This document shows, piece by piece, positions 45,779 through 55,046 of a stretch of DNA of 64,000 nt (positions are counted from its first letter, which is position 1; each line of letters opens with the position of its first letter). This DNA comes from Flavobacterium psychrophilum (lineage in GTDB: Bacteria; Bacteroidota; Bacteroidia; Flavobacteriales; Flavobacteriaceae). The stretch covers positions 2,418,001 to 2,482,000 of the forward strand of contig CP012388.1 of the NCBI GenBank assembly GCA_001708385.1, read 5' to 3'. The position numbers and the translations under genes were made by a program. The notes under the pieces were generated by a model. That model was given only the letters and a program-made list of their open reading frames with translations. It was not told the DNA's origin and searched no databases.

Positions 45779-46898
45779 TCAGGTTTTGAGGTTCAACAAC
45801 AAGGCTTGAAAAATCCTGAGAGCGTGCAAAGAGCTGATTGATAACAGATGTAAGCAGGCTGCGTTCTTTAGTCGTGTTTTCCCAATACGTGCGTTTCATC
45901 TCACGGATAGCCTCTCCAGAATTACCAAACATAGAAGACTCATTGTTTTTTACCAGTCCTGACGGAAGGTTATTAAACGCTACAAGTATGTTTTCGCGGA
46001 CGCTGGTTTCGGTATAATTAAAAAGCTTATCGTCTATTTTACTCTCAATTTGCTTAATTAATATGGCATCTTCCAGCTTATCTCCTGCAAAATCCATTTC
46101 CAGGCATAAAACGCCGCCAGTATTTTCGGCACCCAAACTGTCTTTAATGGCTTTCTGAAACTGTTCTCTTTCACTTTCGGCATTCAAAAGGGCTTTACTA
46201 TCTAATCCTTCGCCTACAAGGGGACGCGTAACTACCAGGGTATTACCGAAAAAGCCTTTGCGAAGCAGCTTGTTTTTATAAATCGATGCCTGTGCTTCAC
46301 TGTCGCAATCTTCGGCAACGGAATCAATACGCGATAAAGGATAAAGCAGCTTGGTGTCCATATTTACATAAAGTACCTGACCTTTATAATGCTCCCATCC
46401 TCCGGCTTTTTCTACCTGTGCATCAATCACTTTTTTGCGCGGGTTAAAAACATCTATCAATTGTATATCTGCTTTTTTTGGTTTGAGCCATTCTTTGCAA
46501 ATTGCAATCTTTCCGGCATAGTCATTACTATCGGTACGGCCTATGCGGCACCACTCAAACGGAATAACGCTAAAGTCGCAAACCTGATACAGTGCATTCC
46601 AGTTCACATGAATAAAAACGCCGCGCTGCTTTACCAGGTCATCAGCTACATCGTCGGCAAAATCTATCAGTTTCAGTTTCTTTTCTTTATTAATGATAAG
46701 CCTGTCGTTTTCTGCGCCATATCCTTTACCGATAAGATATTGCACCATGATACTGGCAGCCGACTTTGCCGTAACACTATTGTTGATAAGCCTGTCCATA
46801 CGTTCGGGGTAGGCGTTGTCGGTATCGTTAGCATAAACATCTGCCGACTTATTCCAGGGCGTTAGCCTTTTCCATACATCTATCAGCAGGGTTCTCAT
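45744..46898 (-). CDS. phage portal-like protein
   Basis: This 384-residue protein includes AASIMVQYLIGKGYG near the N-terminus, VIPFEWCRIGRTDS in the middle, and a helical C-terminal clip/crown-like region (ETSVRENILVAFNNLPSGLV). It resembles short portal proteins of Bacteroidota phages. It overlaps the upstream Cys-motif gene by four bases (ATGA). It follows the capsid gene here, which is the reverse of the usual order. Confidence 0.7.
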   Translation of the reverse strand: MRTLLIDVWKRLTPWNKSADVYANDTDNAYPERMDRLINNSVTAKSAASIMVQYLIGKGYGAENDRLIINKEKKLKLIDFADDVADDLVKQRGVFIHVNWNALYQVCDFSVIPFEWCRIGRTDSNDYAGKIAICKEWLKPKKADIQLIDVFNPRKKVIDAQVEKAGGWEHYKGQVLYVNMDTKLLYPLSRIDSVAEDCDSEAQASIYKNKLLRKGFFGNTLVVTRPLVGEGLDSKALLNAESEREQFQKAIKDSLGAENTGGVLCLEMDFAGDKLEDAILIKQIESKIDDKLFNYTETSVRENILVAFNNLPSGLVKNNESSMFGNSGEAIREMKRTYWENTTKERSLLTSVINQLFARSQDFSSLVVEPQNLIADAMPAPDNP

Positions 46899-47323
46899 TC
46901 AGAGGACGGGTTGGCAGAAATACTTCCGGCGGATGCCGTATTGTTTTTAATGACTTTTGTTTTCTTAACCGGAACTTCAGTTGCTTTTGGCATTTGGGCG
47001 AAATAACGCTGACCGTTATTGTGCTGTAAAAGCTTTTGGGCATACGCATCCGTTATATTGGCGTTGTTAACCAGTATGGGAGATCCAAATTCAAGCGGAA
47101 TATTTTCGTATTTGGCATGAAGCCTGTAATTGCATGAGTTTGCCATGGCTTTAAAATGGTTTTTGTACCTGTTGAGGTAGTCGGTTAAACATTTAGGGCA
47201 GGAGGGATTTACTTTTTCCTTAAAAATGGAGGTGTATTCTTTTAAAAACAACTCCAGATAGCGCTCACCGCTACCCGTAACAGAACGGGTAACGGTGGCA
47301 ATATCCATAGTGGTAAAGTCCAT
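46895..47323 (-). CDS. phage protein with Cys motif
   Basis: This 142-residue protein contains CPKCLTDYLNRY (about 39-50) and a later cysteine, which suggests a small metal site, and it has a Lys/Pro-rich C-terminal end. No family is recognised. It lies between a structural gene and the portal gene with ATGA overlap, so it is part of the same transcript. Confidence 0.65.
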   Translation of the reverse strand: MDFTTMDIATVTRSVTGSGERYLELFLKEYTSIFKEKVNPSCPKCLTDYLNRYKNHFKAMANSCNYRLHAKYENIPLEFGSPILVNNANITDAYAQKLLQHNNGQRYFAQMPKATEVPVKKTKVIKNNTASAGSISANPSSE

Positions 47324-47329
47324 ATAGCC

Positions 47330-47923
47330 TTAAGCCTGTAAGAACTTGTTATTGAAAATGGTTTTGGTAGCAGCATACGTTTCGTCAAGAAGCGTACGCG
47401 GCATAGTAGTCTCTTCATAACCATCGGCAGAAGAAAGCTCGAACACGATCATGTTGTCGTTTTCTTTAGAGTTGTTGGTCATAGTCATTAGCTCAAGTCC
47501 GCTTGATAATCCTAAGATCTCAAAGGCATCTTTACTGTCGGCACCTTTCCATACCTGTTCTAAAACCACCACATATTTAGCACCTTTAGCAAGAGCGTCT
47601 GCCTGTTGTTTGTTAGCAGCGCTTGGGTTAAAAATTACACCGCTAAAAGCGTGCTTAAATTTGTCGGGGGCGTTTTCCTTTTTAACCAACTCCCACGCTT
47701 TGCCGTTGCTTTGTTTTACTCCGCTAAGCAGGTGGCCCGTTTTACCGGTCTTAAGTTGAAGGTTTGTAACCAATATACGGTTTGTAGCGTCGGTAGTGGT
47801 GTTTACTACATCTATATCGTCTTTGGCGATAAGTATAACATTTTGTTCTATACCCCCAATTGGAGCGTTAGAGCAATCGAATAATATATCTGTTGTTAGG
47901 TTTCCTGTACAATCTACTGGCAT
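47330..47923 (-). CDS. phage structural protein, unknown type
   Basis: This 197-residue beta-rich protein opens with MPVDCTGNLTTDILFDCSN and has a segment GAKYVVVLEQVWKG. It follows the major capsid gene after about 110 bases. Size and position fit a head decoration or tail-tube protein. I cannot decide which. Confidence 0.6.
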   Translation of the reverse strand: MPVDCTGNLTTDILFDCSNAPIGGIEQNVILIAKDDIDVVNTTTDATNRILVTNLQLKTGKTGHLLSGVKQSNGKAWELVKKENAPDKFKHAFSGVIFNPSAANKQQADALAKGAKYVVVLEQVWKGADSKDAFEILGLSSGLELMTMTNNSKENDNMIVFELSSADGYEETTMPRTLLDETYAATKTIFNNKFLQA

Positions 47924-48033
47924 GTTGTTTTTGTTTTGTGAGAAGTATTGTTTGGTTATTTGAGCCGGGTTGAGGCCCTGAGATGTTAGGTTTGAGTAAG
48001 TAACTTTAAACTTTAAGCCTGAAACAGCGCAGC

Positions 48034-49092
48034 TTAATACGCTGCCACCGTCATATAGCTTTCAAGATGTTTGGCATCTATAGTATATGCAGCGTCCATA
48101 ATGTTTGTTTTAAGGGTTTTGTCGTAGAAAACATCCAGTTTGGTAAGGTCTTCTTCGCTTAATGTACCCACCGGGATATTACTTTTGGTGGTAAATACCG
48201 CCCTGTGTGGAAGGTTCCATTTTGTAGCGTTATCCTGGTAGGTTTTAATGTACCTGTCCCAGTCGTAACGTACTTTAACTTCTATACCGTCAAAGTATAA
48301 TTTCGGACGTCCTTCTTCAACCACTTCAAGGAAACCTGACCCTAAGTTTCTGTTACGAAGCGTAGCACGGTAGTTATCGGCTAAAGAGCGTGTGGCAAGG
48401 ATAAAGCTGTCATCGGCAGACACAAGCCTTTCATCGGCAGCAGTTACCATTTTTTCAAAGATGGCAAGGGCGGCATCTTCGGCAAGTGCCTGTCCTGCGT
48501 ATGACGTTCCTGCATTCGCCGAAATAGCTACGCGGTTAAGCGCATCGCTTGGAACTTCGGTAAAGATTTGTTTGAAAAGACCATCGAAAGAATCAAAGTA
48601 GCCAAGATCAGTTCCGTTCTTAAACACACCACCATTGGCAACGGTCTCGGCAGCAGTATCGTTAAACCATATCTTGCGGTGCATGTTCTCTAGCATGGCA
48701 GTTTCTACCGCAGAGATAATTACACCAAATTCCTGCGTGCCAACTGCATCAAAAAAGTCGGGGTTAATACGTTGCGATTTCCTGAACAATTTTAGCAGCG
48801 CAGGCATATCGGTCTGGCAATGTTTCAGCCTAAAGTCTTCCAGAACCGGAGTCCAGAATTTCTCTGTCAGTTCAAAACCACCCGCTTCGTTAGGAGTACA
48901 GCCAGTAGTTTTTTTACCTAGTAAACCTAACCTTCCGGCAAAGGCAATCTGGGTTTTTACGTCGATACCCGTTTCAATTTCGTGGAATTCGGCAAGTTCG
49001 GAGTCGTTATAAACCCTGTTAAAAATTACCTCGCTTACTGTTTCGGCCTCGCGGGCATTAAGTGTTAGAGCGTCTGCATTTACAAGAGCCAT
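48034..49092 (-). CDS. major capsid-like protein
   Basis: This 352-residue protein has an E-rich N-terminal arm, long helices, and a C-terminal region with GLDGI-type substrate PKLYFDGIEVKVRYDWDRY, as in HK97-like capsids of Bacteroidota phages. It is 1 base overlapped with the upstream ClpP-like protease (TAATG), the usual protease-capsid arrangement. Not confirmed at fold level. Confidence 0.7.
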   Translation of the reverse strand: MALVNADALTLNAREAETVSEVIFNRVYNDSELAEFHEIETGIDVKTQIAFAGRLGLLGKKTTGCTPNEAGGFELTEKFWTPVLEDFRLKHCQTDMPALLKLFRKSQRINPDFFDAVGTQEFGVIISAVETAMLENMHRKIWFNDTAAETVANGGVFKNGTDLGYFDSFDGLFKQIFTEVPSDALNRVAISANAGTSYAGQALAEDAALAIFEKMVTAADERLVSADDSFILATRSLADNYRATLRNRNLGSGFLEVVEEGRPKLYFDGIEVKVRYDWDRYIKTYQDNATKWNLPHRAVFTTKSNIPVGTLSEEDLTKLDVFYDKTLKTNIMDAAYTIDAKHLESYMTVAAY

Positions 49093-50123
49093 TATTTTGT
49101 GTTTTTATGCTTCAAATATTCTTTCATACCTGCAAGTTTGTCGCCTTCACCGGCTTTGCGATAGGTTGCTTTTTTACCATCTACGCTAAAGTTTGATGTT
49201 ACCTGGCGTTTCAGTGCCAATACTTCGCTTTTTATAGCCGTAAGCTGTCTTTTAAGGGCTTTGTTTTCTGTGCGAAGAGCAGCAGCTTCTTCAGCGTCTT
49301 CTTCCGGTTCGATGATCTCTGTAAGCTCGCCCGCAGTAAACACATAAGTAAAGCCATCGGGTAAAAGGAATTCGCCTTCGGCAGGCTTGCCGTCTACAGT
49401 GGCTGTAGCACCTACTTCAATTACAGCATCATCGGGCAGGTCGGTAAAATCAATTTCGGCACCTGTAGCATCCTGAATTACTTTGTTAAACATGTTGTGG
49501 TGTTTGAACTTGCCAAGCACTTTTTCAAACAGGCTTTCCATCCAGTGCCTGTCCTTTTCGGTAAACGATCCGGTCATAGTGGTAGTTTTGGGTTTTAAGA
49601 AGGCTTTAGCGGCAGCTTTTACCTGCTGCGGGGTGGTGGTGAAGCCCAGGGCGGTGAGTTGTTTGCCCGTAAGCCAGGTTTCGTTTTTAAGTAGCGGCAT
49701 TATGGCCTGCTCTTCAATACTCAGGGCTTTGGTGTAAAAGCCAACCATTTTCTTTTCTATGGATCGAAGCTGGTCTGCAAACTGTTCCAGCTCATCGGCA
49801 GTACCCATAGAGCCTCCCCAGGGAAGGTGAATCATAAATGGGGTGTTTTCGCGTATCTGCCTTTTGGTGCCTGCCATAAAAATTACGGTGGCAATACTGG
49901 CTACAATTCCGCTGCCTATGGTGGTAACGGGCTTGCCAAGAGATTTAAGGTAATGGTAAATGTCGAAACCCACATCTACCAGTCCGCCTTCGCTATTAAT
50001 GTGTACGTTGTAGGCAGTTGCTTTTGGCTGTTTTTTTACCTGGCCTATTACATCAATCAGCTCTACACCGGTAACACCATCAAAAGTGCCTATCTGGCCG
50101 GAGATATAAATGTTTCCTGTCAT
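49092..50123 (-). CDS. ClpP-like head maturation protease with scaffold-like tail
   Basis: This 343-residue protein has a ClpP/S14-like domain (1-165). The likely nucleophile is Ser76 in GSGIVASIATVIF and the likely histidine is His99 in FMIHLPWG. The C-terminal part (about 200-340) is acidic and coiled-coil (EEAAALRTENKALKRQLT) and ends in a basic helix, which resembles a scaffold. The gene directly precedes the capsid gene. A fused protease-scaffold is known in several phages. Confidence 0.85.
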   Translation of the reverse strand: MTGNIYISGQIGTFDGVTGVELIDVIGQVKKQPKATAYNVHINSEGGLVDVGFDIYHYLKSLGKPVTTIGSGIVASIATVIFMAGTKRQIRENTPFMIHLPWGGSMGTADELEQFADQLRSIEKKMVGFYTKALSIEEQAIMPLLKNETWLTGKQLTALGFTTTPQQVKAAAKAFLKPKTTTMTGSFTEKDRHWMESLFEKVLGKFKHHNMFNKVIQDATGAEIDFTDLPDDAVIEVGATATVDGKPAEGEFLLPDGFTYVFTAGELTEIIEPEEDAEEAAALRTENKALKRQLTAIKSEVLALKRQVTSNFSVDGKKATYRKAGEGDKLAGMKEYLKHKNTK

Positions 50124-50490
50124 TCATTAGATTTAAAATTGAAAAATTTAATGATTGAAAGATTGAGGAGAATTGAAAGATCTAAATATTGAAGGATTAA
50201 AAGATTGAGAAGATTGGTTAATTTGAAGATTTGAAAATGAAAACTCGGTAAGATTTTAGAATTGATTTTCCGGAAGTCAATTGAATACTTTTGGGTTGCT
50301 GTGCATTTTCAAATTGGAACATTTTCAAATCTTCAAATCCCTAATTATTACACTGCAAAGGTACGGCGGGTTTTTGGGTGTTTACTGCAATGGGTTTTGC
50401 AGTGGAAGACTAATATAGATATGTTTACTGTGTTGTATAGAGACATAGCAGCGCTACGTCGCTACCTGGATAATTGAATGGAAAGTTTGG
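50124..50490. other. AT-rich gap with degenerate GATTGAAA repeats
   Basis: No gene is supported. Positions about 50130-50240 are a purine-rich run of GATTGAAAGATTGA-like words that recur irregularly. The rest has TTTCAAATC words in both orientations, which could fold. The region separates the head genes from the plus-strand lipoprotein gene at 50516. Confidence 0.6.
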
Positions 50491-50498
50491 TATATTTG
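50491..50498 (+). promoter_or_regulatory. candidate -7 element TATATTTG for the cargo lipoprotein gene at 50516
   Basis: Exact TAnnTTTG match ending 17 bases before the ATG at 50516. Confidence 0.5.
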
Positions 50499-50515
50499 GC
50501 CAGCAATACATCATT

Positions 50516-51184
50516 ATGAAACATTTCCTTGCCCTGGCCGCTATTCTTCTTTTTATCAGTTGTAAAAAAGCTGAAACCACAACTGTAAAACAAACAACAG
50601 CAACAGATACTCTTGCTGTTACTTCCGCGGATGGCAAAACTAAGGTTTATATAAAAGACAGGTCAAAATACGACCCTTCGTTTATTAAAGCTATAGAGCG
50701 TTTTAGCGATACTTCTATTGGGTCTATTAAGGTTATCGACGGTTACGTTCAAATGGATAATGATACCATAATACACTTCCCTTCGGAATTACAAATGGAT
50801 GAAACGTATGAATTTTTAGCTAACAATCAGAATCATCAGTACAGGCTTACTGTAACTAAGATTAATCATACATCAGTACATTATATATTCATTATATCTG
50901 TTGGCGAAAAAATCACCTTCACATCTAACAGTAATGCTCATCTGAATATAAGTTTTCTTTTAGCAGGCGAAGTGCCCGAAGATGAAGAAACAGGTGAGTC
51001 GTATCGTGCTAATGAATATGATAATGACTACAGTAAAGACGGACGTTTTGAACTGCTTATAGGCAGTGCAGACAAAAAAGGAAGGCTTAGGGCTGTTGTT
51101 CGCAATTACAACAAAGATAAAATGTTTCCGCCGGAACTTGAAAATATGCCAACACTCCGTCAAATTATTACAATAGGCGAATAA
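50516..51184 (+). CDS. lipoprotein cargo gene (moron) in the prophage
   Basis: This 222-residue lipoprotein, from the ATG at 50516, has a lipobox ending at Cys16 (LLFISC). No family is recognised for the mature part, which is beta-rich with FPSELQMDETYEFLANNQNHQ. It lies on the plus strand against the phage operon and has its own TATATTTG element, typical of a gene expressed during lysogeny. A role in surface exclusion or host benefit is possible but not shown. Confidence 0.75.
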   Translation: MKHFLALAAILLFISCKKAETTTVKQTTATDTLAVTSADGKTKVYIKDRSKYDPSFIKAIERFSDTSIGSIKVIDGYVQMDNDTIIHFPSELQMDETYEFLANNQNHQYRLTVTKINHTSVHYIFIISVGEKITFTSNSNAHLNISFLLAGEVPEDEETGESYRANEYDNDYSKDGRFELLIGSADKKGRLRAVVRNYNKDKMFPPELENMPTLRQIITIGE

Positions 51185-51208
51185 TATAATTGTTTCCGGG
51201 TTAGACAA

Positions 51209-51454
51209 CTATCTTCCCTCCATAAAAGCAATCACGTTAAACATGGTGCGTTCGCTTACTTTATATTCTTCGGCAACCATGCCGGCTGCCCAGGTTTTCT
51301 TTGGTTTGCCATATTGTTTTAGTAGCAGTTCGGTTTCTTTAAGGTAGGCTTCGTAGTATACTTTCCAGTCGAGTATATGCACGGGAATTATGCTCTTCCC
51401 CATAAGTTTTATAAGATCGTCTCCAAGGCTTGTTATAGTTTCATAACGGGTCAT
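51209..51454 (-). CDS. small phage protein
   Basis: This 81-residue protein is predicted largely helical, with EEYKVSERTMFNVIAFMEGR at the C-terminus, which is like a helix-turn-helix half. It directly follows the Cys-rich gene upstream with no gap. No family is recognised. Confidence 0.65.
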   Translation of the reverse strand: MTRYETITSLGDDLIKLMGKSIIPVHILDWKVYYEAYLKETELLLKQYGKPKKTWAAGMVAEEYKVSERTMFNVIAFMEGR

Positions 51455-51700
51455 TTACCATTTATTTTCGGGACAAATATCGTTAGAGCGCACTTTGGCA
51501 CTAAGAGGGCAGCTGCATATTTTGCAGTATGTGCCTTCAATCTCTTTAAGGCTGTCTTTTATAAAGGCGAGCAGTTTGCCCTGCCGCGAATGTGGACACG
51601 CAGCGCAAACAGCTGCCCTTTTTTCTGCAATGTTTTCGGTTACTTCGCTTTTATCTATATAGTTTTTCCAACCGTTAAGAATATGATCTAAAGTGTTCAA
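51455..51700 (-). CDS. small Cys-rich phage protein
   Basis: This 81-residue protein has four cysteines as CAAC and CKIC, plus two more near the C-terminus, consistent with a zinc site. No family is recognised. It is downstream of the tape-measure gene, with a plus-strand cargo gene between, and it is co-directional with the next small gene. Confidence 0.65.
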   Translation of the reverse strand: MNTLDHILNGWKNYIDKSEVTENIAEKRAAVCAACPHSRQGKLLAFIKDSLKEIEGTYCKICSCPLSAKVRSNDICPENKW

Positions 51701-51743
51701 TACTATTTTTTATGTAAGAAATATTGTCGGATTATATTTTTTA

Positions 51744-51751
51744 TATATTTG
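51744..51751 (+). promoter_or_regulatory. candidate -7 element TATATTTG for the cargo gene at 51786
   Basis: Exact TAnnTTTG match ending 34 bases before the chosen ATG at 51786. Confidence 0.5.
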
Positions 51752-51785
51752 CAGCATTATAAACCATTTAAATTATTTATACGCC

Positions 51786-52259
51786 ATGAAAAAAATCATG
51801 TTATTACTTGCCTTACTGTTAAGCTTTATTGCTGTTGCTCAAAAAAAAACTACTACTAATAATTGTAGACTTGATGGGTATTTTAATGATAAAACCAATG
51901 AGATGAATTATACAACACCTCTCGTTGATGGTATTATCCTTAAAAAGATAAAAAATATTAAAGACAACATAAGCTACATAGGAATGGTAGAAGCTAAATC
52001 TACCACTAAAATTACTGGGAATGGTGTGCAACTACTTTTCGAAAACGGCGATTTTATTAGTGATCCTGAAGCAAAATTAGTAGAACAAAAGCTGGACGAT
52101 GGGAGCTTTTCTTATGTTGCGGTATTTATAATTAGTGACGCAGATATTAACTCTTTTGCATTGAGCAAATTAAAAGGTGGTAAAGTTGGTACTGTTATAA
52201 AGCTGGTTTCTCAGGGAGATGAGATAAAAAAGATGGCCCGTTGCCTTATTGATAAATAA
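51786..52259 (+). CDS. exported cargo protein (moron) in the prophage
   Basis: This 157-residue protein, from the ATG at 51786, has a signal peptide (1-18, ending AVAQ). The start is preferred because an upstream in-frame ATG lies before the TATATTTG element. The mature part (with CRLDGYFNDKTNEMNYTT) matches no family I know. The gene stands on the plus strand between the tape-measure and small phage genes and ends in a bidirectional terminator. Confidence 0.75.
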   Translation: MKKIMLLLALLLSFIAVAQKKTTTNNCRLDGYFNDKTNEMNYTTPLVDGIILKKIKNIKDNISYIGMVEAKSTTKITGNGVQLLFENGDFISDPEAKLVEQKLDDGSFSYVAVFIISDADINSFALSKLKGGKVGTVIKLVSQGDEIKKMARCLIDK

Positions 52260-52265
52260 AATACC

Positions 52266-52300
52266 AAAAACTCCCCGAAACAGCGGGGAGTTTTTCTTTT
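52266..52300. terminator. bidirectional terminator between cargo gene and tape measure gene
   Basis: The stem CTCCCCG (52271-52277) pairs with CGGGGAG (52284-52290) and is flanked by five A and five T residues, so it can stop transcription from both sides. The genes on either side converge here. Confidence 0.85.
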
Positions 52301-55026
52301 TAAAAATTAGCCGCATCCCTTACTTTTACATAACTGTTGCCTTCTGTAATTATATCCTGTACGGCTACTACCGGAGGCGGTAAACTTCTGTTAGCTTGTG
52401 CTATTTTTAGTGCCAGTTCGTCGGTATTAAGGCTTTGCTGTGCAATTTCCCGCGACACTATACCACCTCCTGCAAAATAATTGGGAGCCGAAGCCCCACC
52501 TGCCGGGAATGCGTTATTAAATGCCATAAAGTGGCGTGCCGCATTTCGGTTCATAACGCCAATTAATTCTCCCTGTTCGGCTTCAAACTGTGTGCCGTCT
52601 GCACCGGTAAACATGGTTCCGCCTGCACTGTGCCTGTTGCCGCCAATGTTAAACAAAGCTCCTTTCTCTGCTTTAGGCGCTTTGGTAGAGGCTATCTTTT
52701 TAACGTTTGCCAGACCGGATACTACAGCTGCCCCGGCTGCAATACCACCAAGTGCCGGGCCAACAATTGGTATGCCCGACATTGCCTTGTAAGCTGCCGT
52801 TGCAGACTGATACGTATCTATAGTGGTTTGGGCTATAGCCATAGCCTTACCCGCTGCACTTTCTTTGCCCATTATAGTGGCAAGGTTGCCAAAGGTAGAA
52901 GAAGCAAGTTCCAGCTTATTATTAAGTACGGCTGCCTCTGTGTCCTGCCTCATTTTTGCATACTTTTTCTCTATAAGGTCTTTATTTGCACCTGTAGCTT
53001 CGGCGGCCTCAAGCTCTTTTGCTTTTTGCTCATCCAGGCGTGCTATTTGTACACCAAGGTTGTAATCGTAGTTTGCAGTGTCTGTTGCCATCTTGTTTTC
53101 AAGATCTATGGCATCTGCCGATTTTTGAGCTTCTTTGCGTTGAAGTTCCAGTTGTTGCTGTGCTTCTGTATCTGCTTGTTTTAAACTATTAAGCTGAAGG
53201 GTAAGATCCTGTTCGCTAATGAGGTTGTTCGCTTTTTTTTCTTCAAGAAATTTTATTTCTTCGCTAAGTGTATTGGCTAACCGCGCCTTCTCTGCGTTAA
53301 AAAGTTCTTCCGAAAGAAAAGTACCGTCTTTAAGCAGTGTCCGGTTCTTTTCTTTAAAGGCATTAAGCTCATTCTGTGCATTTTCTACAGCTACACGGCT
53401 TTGAGTTTCGGCCAACTCTTTTGTAATGTTTGCATTGGCAATATCCTGCCTAAGTTTATCATTGGCAGTTTTTTTGGAGGCATTAAATTCTGCCAGGGCA
53501 ATTTGTCGTTTCTTATCGGCTACAGCCTGAGCTAACTGTAATTCATCGGTCATTGCCTTTCCTTTTATACCCTGATTTGCCAGCAGCAGTTCCAATTCCA
53601 GTTTTTGACCCTCAATAGCGTCTTGTACCTGTTGCGCCCTTTTTTGTTCTTTTTCCACACGTTTTCGGGCTTCATCCTGTTCTGCTTTTTCGCGTGCCTG
53701 CTGTTGTTTATTTAAACTGTCGGCATACTCCCGGTCTATTTTTTGCTGCCTTGCTATAGTTTCATTAGCAATTTCGTCTTTTTTCTTCTCTGCGGCTTTA
53801 AGGGCTTCTATTTCTTCATCCGAGAATTGCTTCACCTTTTGCAATTTTTGCAGGTAAGCAAAACCTTCTTTCTGAAGCCGCTTTTCTTCTTCCTGGGTTA
53901 GGTTAGCACCGTTTTTTAAAGCCCGTACAGCAAGGTTGTACGATTCATTCCCCTGTTTTACCCTTGCATCAAAGGCTTCTTGTTCTTTTTGCTCAAGCTG
54001 GGTTACGGCGTTTTCTCTTTCTTTTTCGGTAAGTGTCATGTCCTGCGATTTTCGTCGCAGTTCGTCCAGTGCATTGGCATTTTTTTGGGCGGTAACCTCC
54101 TGTAGCTCCATCGCTGCTTTTAATTCCTGCTGTGCTTTTTTAAGATTATATGCTTCGGTAGCTGCCTCTGCAGCACCTACAGTGATATTACTGAAGAAAT
54201 CTGAAACAGATTCGCCGGCAGTAAATAGCCCGGTAAATGCATTTTTTACCGTTTCTATAACTGCGCCTACTCCTGCCATAACCTGTTCTACCTTTTCTAT
54301 TATAGGTGTAAAGTTTTTGAATACAGCCATTCCCAATTGTACAGCAACAACAATAGCGGTAAGTATTGCACCAATAGGGTTAGAAACAAATCCCCAGGCG
54401 GCTTTAGTCATTCCCACGATACCGCTGCCTATACCTTCAAAAGCACCTTTAACCAGCGGCCCCACTCCGCCAGCCTCCTGCGCACGCGATACCAGCCCAC
54501 TTAATCCTCCGTTAAATATATTTATCTGATTAAACGAATCGGCTACCTGTTGTTTGTAGTCATCCATCGTAGTAATTAATTTAGCATGTGCCGATCCGTT
54601 CTCTTCAAGCCAGTTATTGTTCTCGAGCAGCTTGGCGTTTATATTTGCCAGCCTTTTTTCGTAATCGTCATCGTTGCTGTTAAGCTGTTTCTTTAGCTCT
54701 AGGAGGCGTTTGTTATTGGCTACATAATCATTTTCGCTGTTATTAACCTCATTTACGGCTTCTTTTACAGCCTTTTTAACCGATACTAGCTTGCCATCTT
54801 CTGTAATTTGTGCCGATAGTGCCTGGGTTTGCAACCGTTGTGCTGCGGTAAGGCTTTTAAGGGCAGCCTCGTTTGCCAGAAACTGCAAAGTTCCTTCCTT
54901 GCCTTTTTGGGCAAGCTTCTCCTGCTTATCCCGTAGGTCTTCTATTTGCTGTGTAGTTTTTTGTAAGCCCTTTACCAGAGCTTCGGTGTCCATATCCAGC
55001 TTTGCAATTGTTATATTTTTTGCCAT
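52300..55026 (-). CDS. phage tail tape measure protein
   Basis: This 908-residue protein has long coiled-coil tracts (about 20-160 and 290-700) with many KQQQ/EKE patterns. A hydrophobic segment follows residue 200 (IGAILTAIVVAVQLGMAVF), and there is a glycine-rich hydrophobic stretch near 740-800. This is the typical tape-measure pattern, which sets tail length and helps DNA enter. It lies 20 bp after a large tail gene. Confidence 0.85.
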   Translation of the reverse strand: MAKNITIAKLDMDTEALVKGLQKTTQQIEDLRDKQEKLAQKGKEGTLQFLANEAALKSLTAAQRLQTQALSAQITEDGKLVSVKKAVKEAVNEVNNSENDYVANNKRLLELKKQLNSNDDDYEKRLANINAKLLENNNWLEENGSAHAKLITTMDDYKQQVADSFNQINIFNGGLSGLVSRAQEAGGVGPLVKGAFEGIGSGIVGMTKAAWGFVSNPIGAILTAIVVAVQLGMAVFKNFTPIIEKVEQVMAGVGAVIETVKNAFTGLFTAGESVSDFFSNITVGAAEAATEAYNLKKAQQELKAAMELQEVTAQKNANALDELRRKSQDMTLTEKERENAVTQLEQKEQEAFDARVKQGNESYNLAVRALKNGANLTQEEEKRLQKEGFAYLQKLQKVKQFSDEEIEALKAAEKKKDEIANETIARQQKIDREYADSLNKQQQAREKAEQDEARKRVEKEQKRAQQVQDAIEGQKLELELLLANQGIKGKAMTDELQLAQAVADKKRQIALAEFNASKKTANDKLRQDIANANITKELAETQSRVAVENAQNELNAFKEKNRTLLKDGTFLSEELFNAEKARLANTLSEEIKFLEEKKANNLISEQDLTLQLNSLKQADTEAQQQLELQRKEAQKSADAIDLENKMATDTANYDYNLGVQIARLDEQKAKELEAAEATGANKDLIEKKYAKMRQDTEAAVLNNKLELASSTFGNLATIMGKESAAGKAMAIAQTTIDTYQSATAAYKAMSGIPIVGPALGGIAAGAAVVSGLANVKKIASTKAPKAEKGALFNIGGNRHSAGGTMFTGADGTQFEAEQGELIGVMNRNAARHFMAFNNAFPAGGASAPNYFAGGGIVSREIAQQSLNTDELALKIAQANRSLPPPVVAVQDIITEGNSYVKVRDAANF

Positions 55027-55046
55027 GTGGGTGCTGTATGCAAATA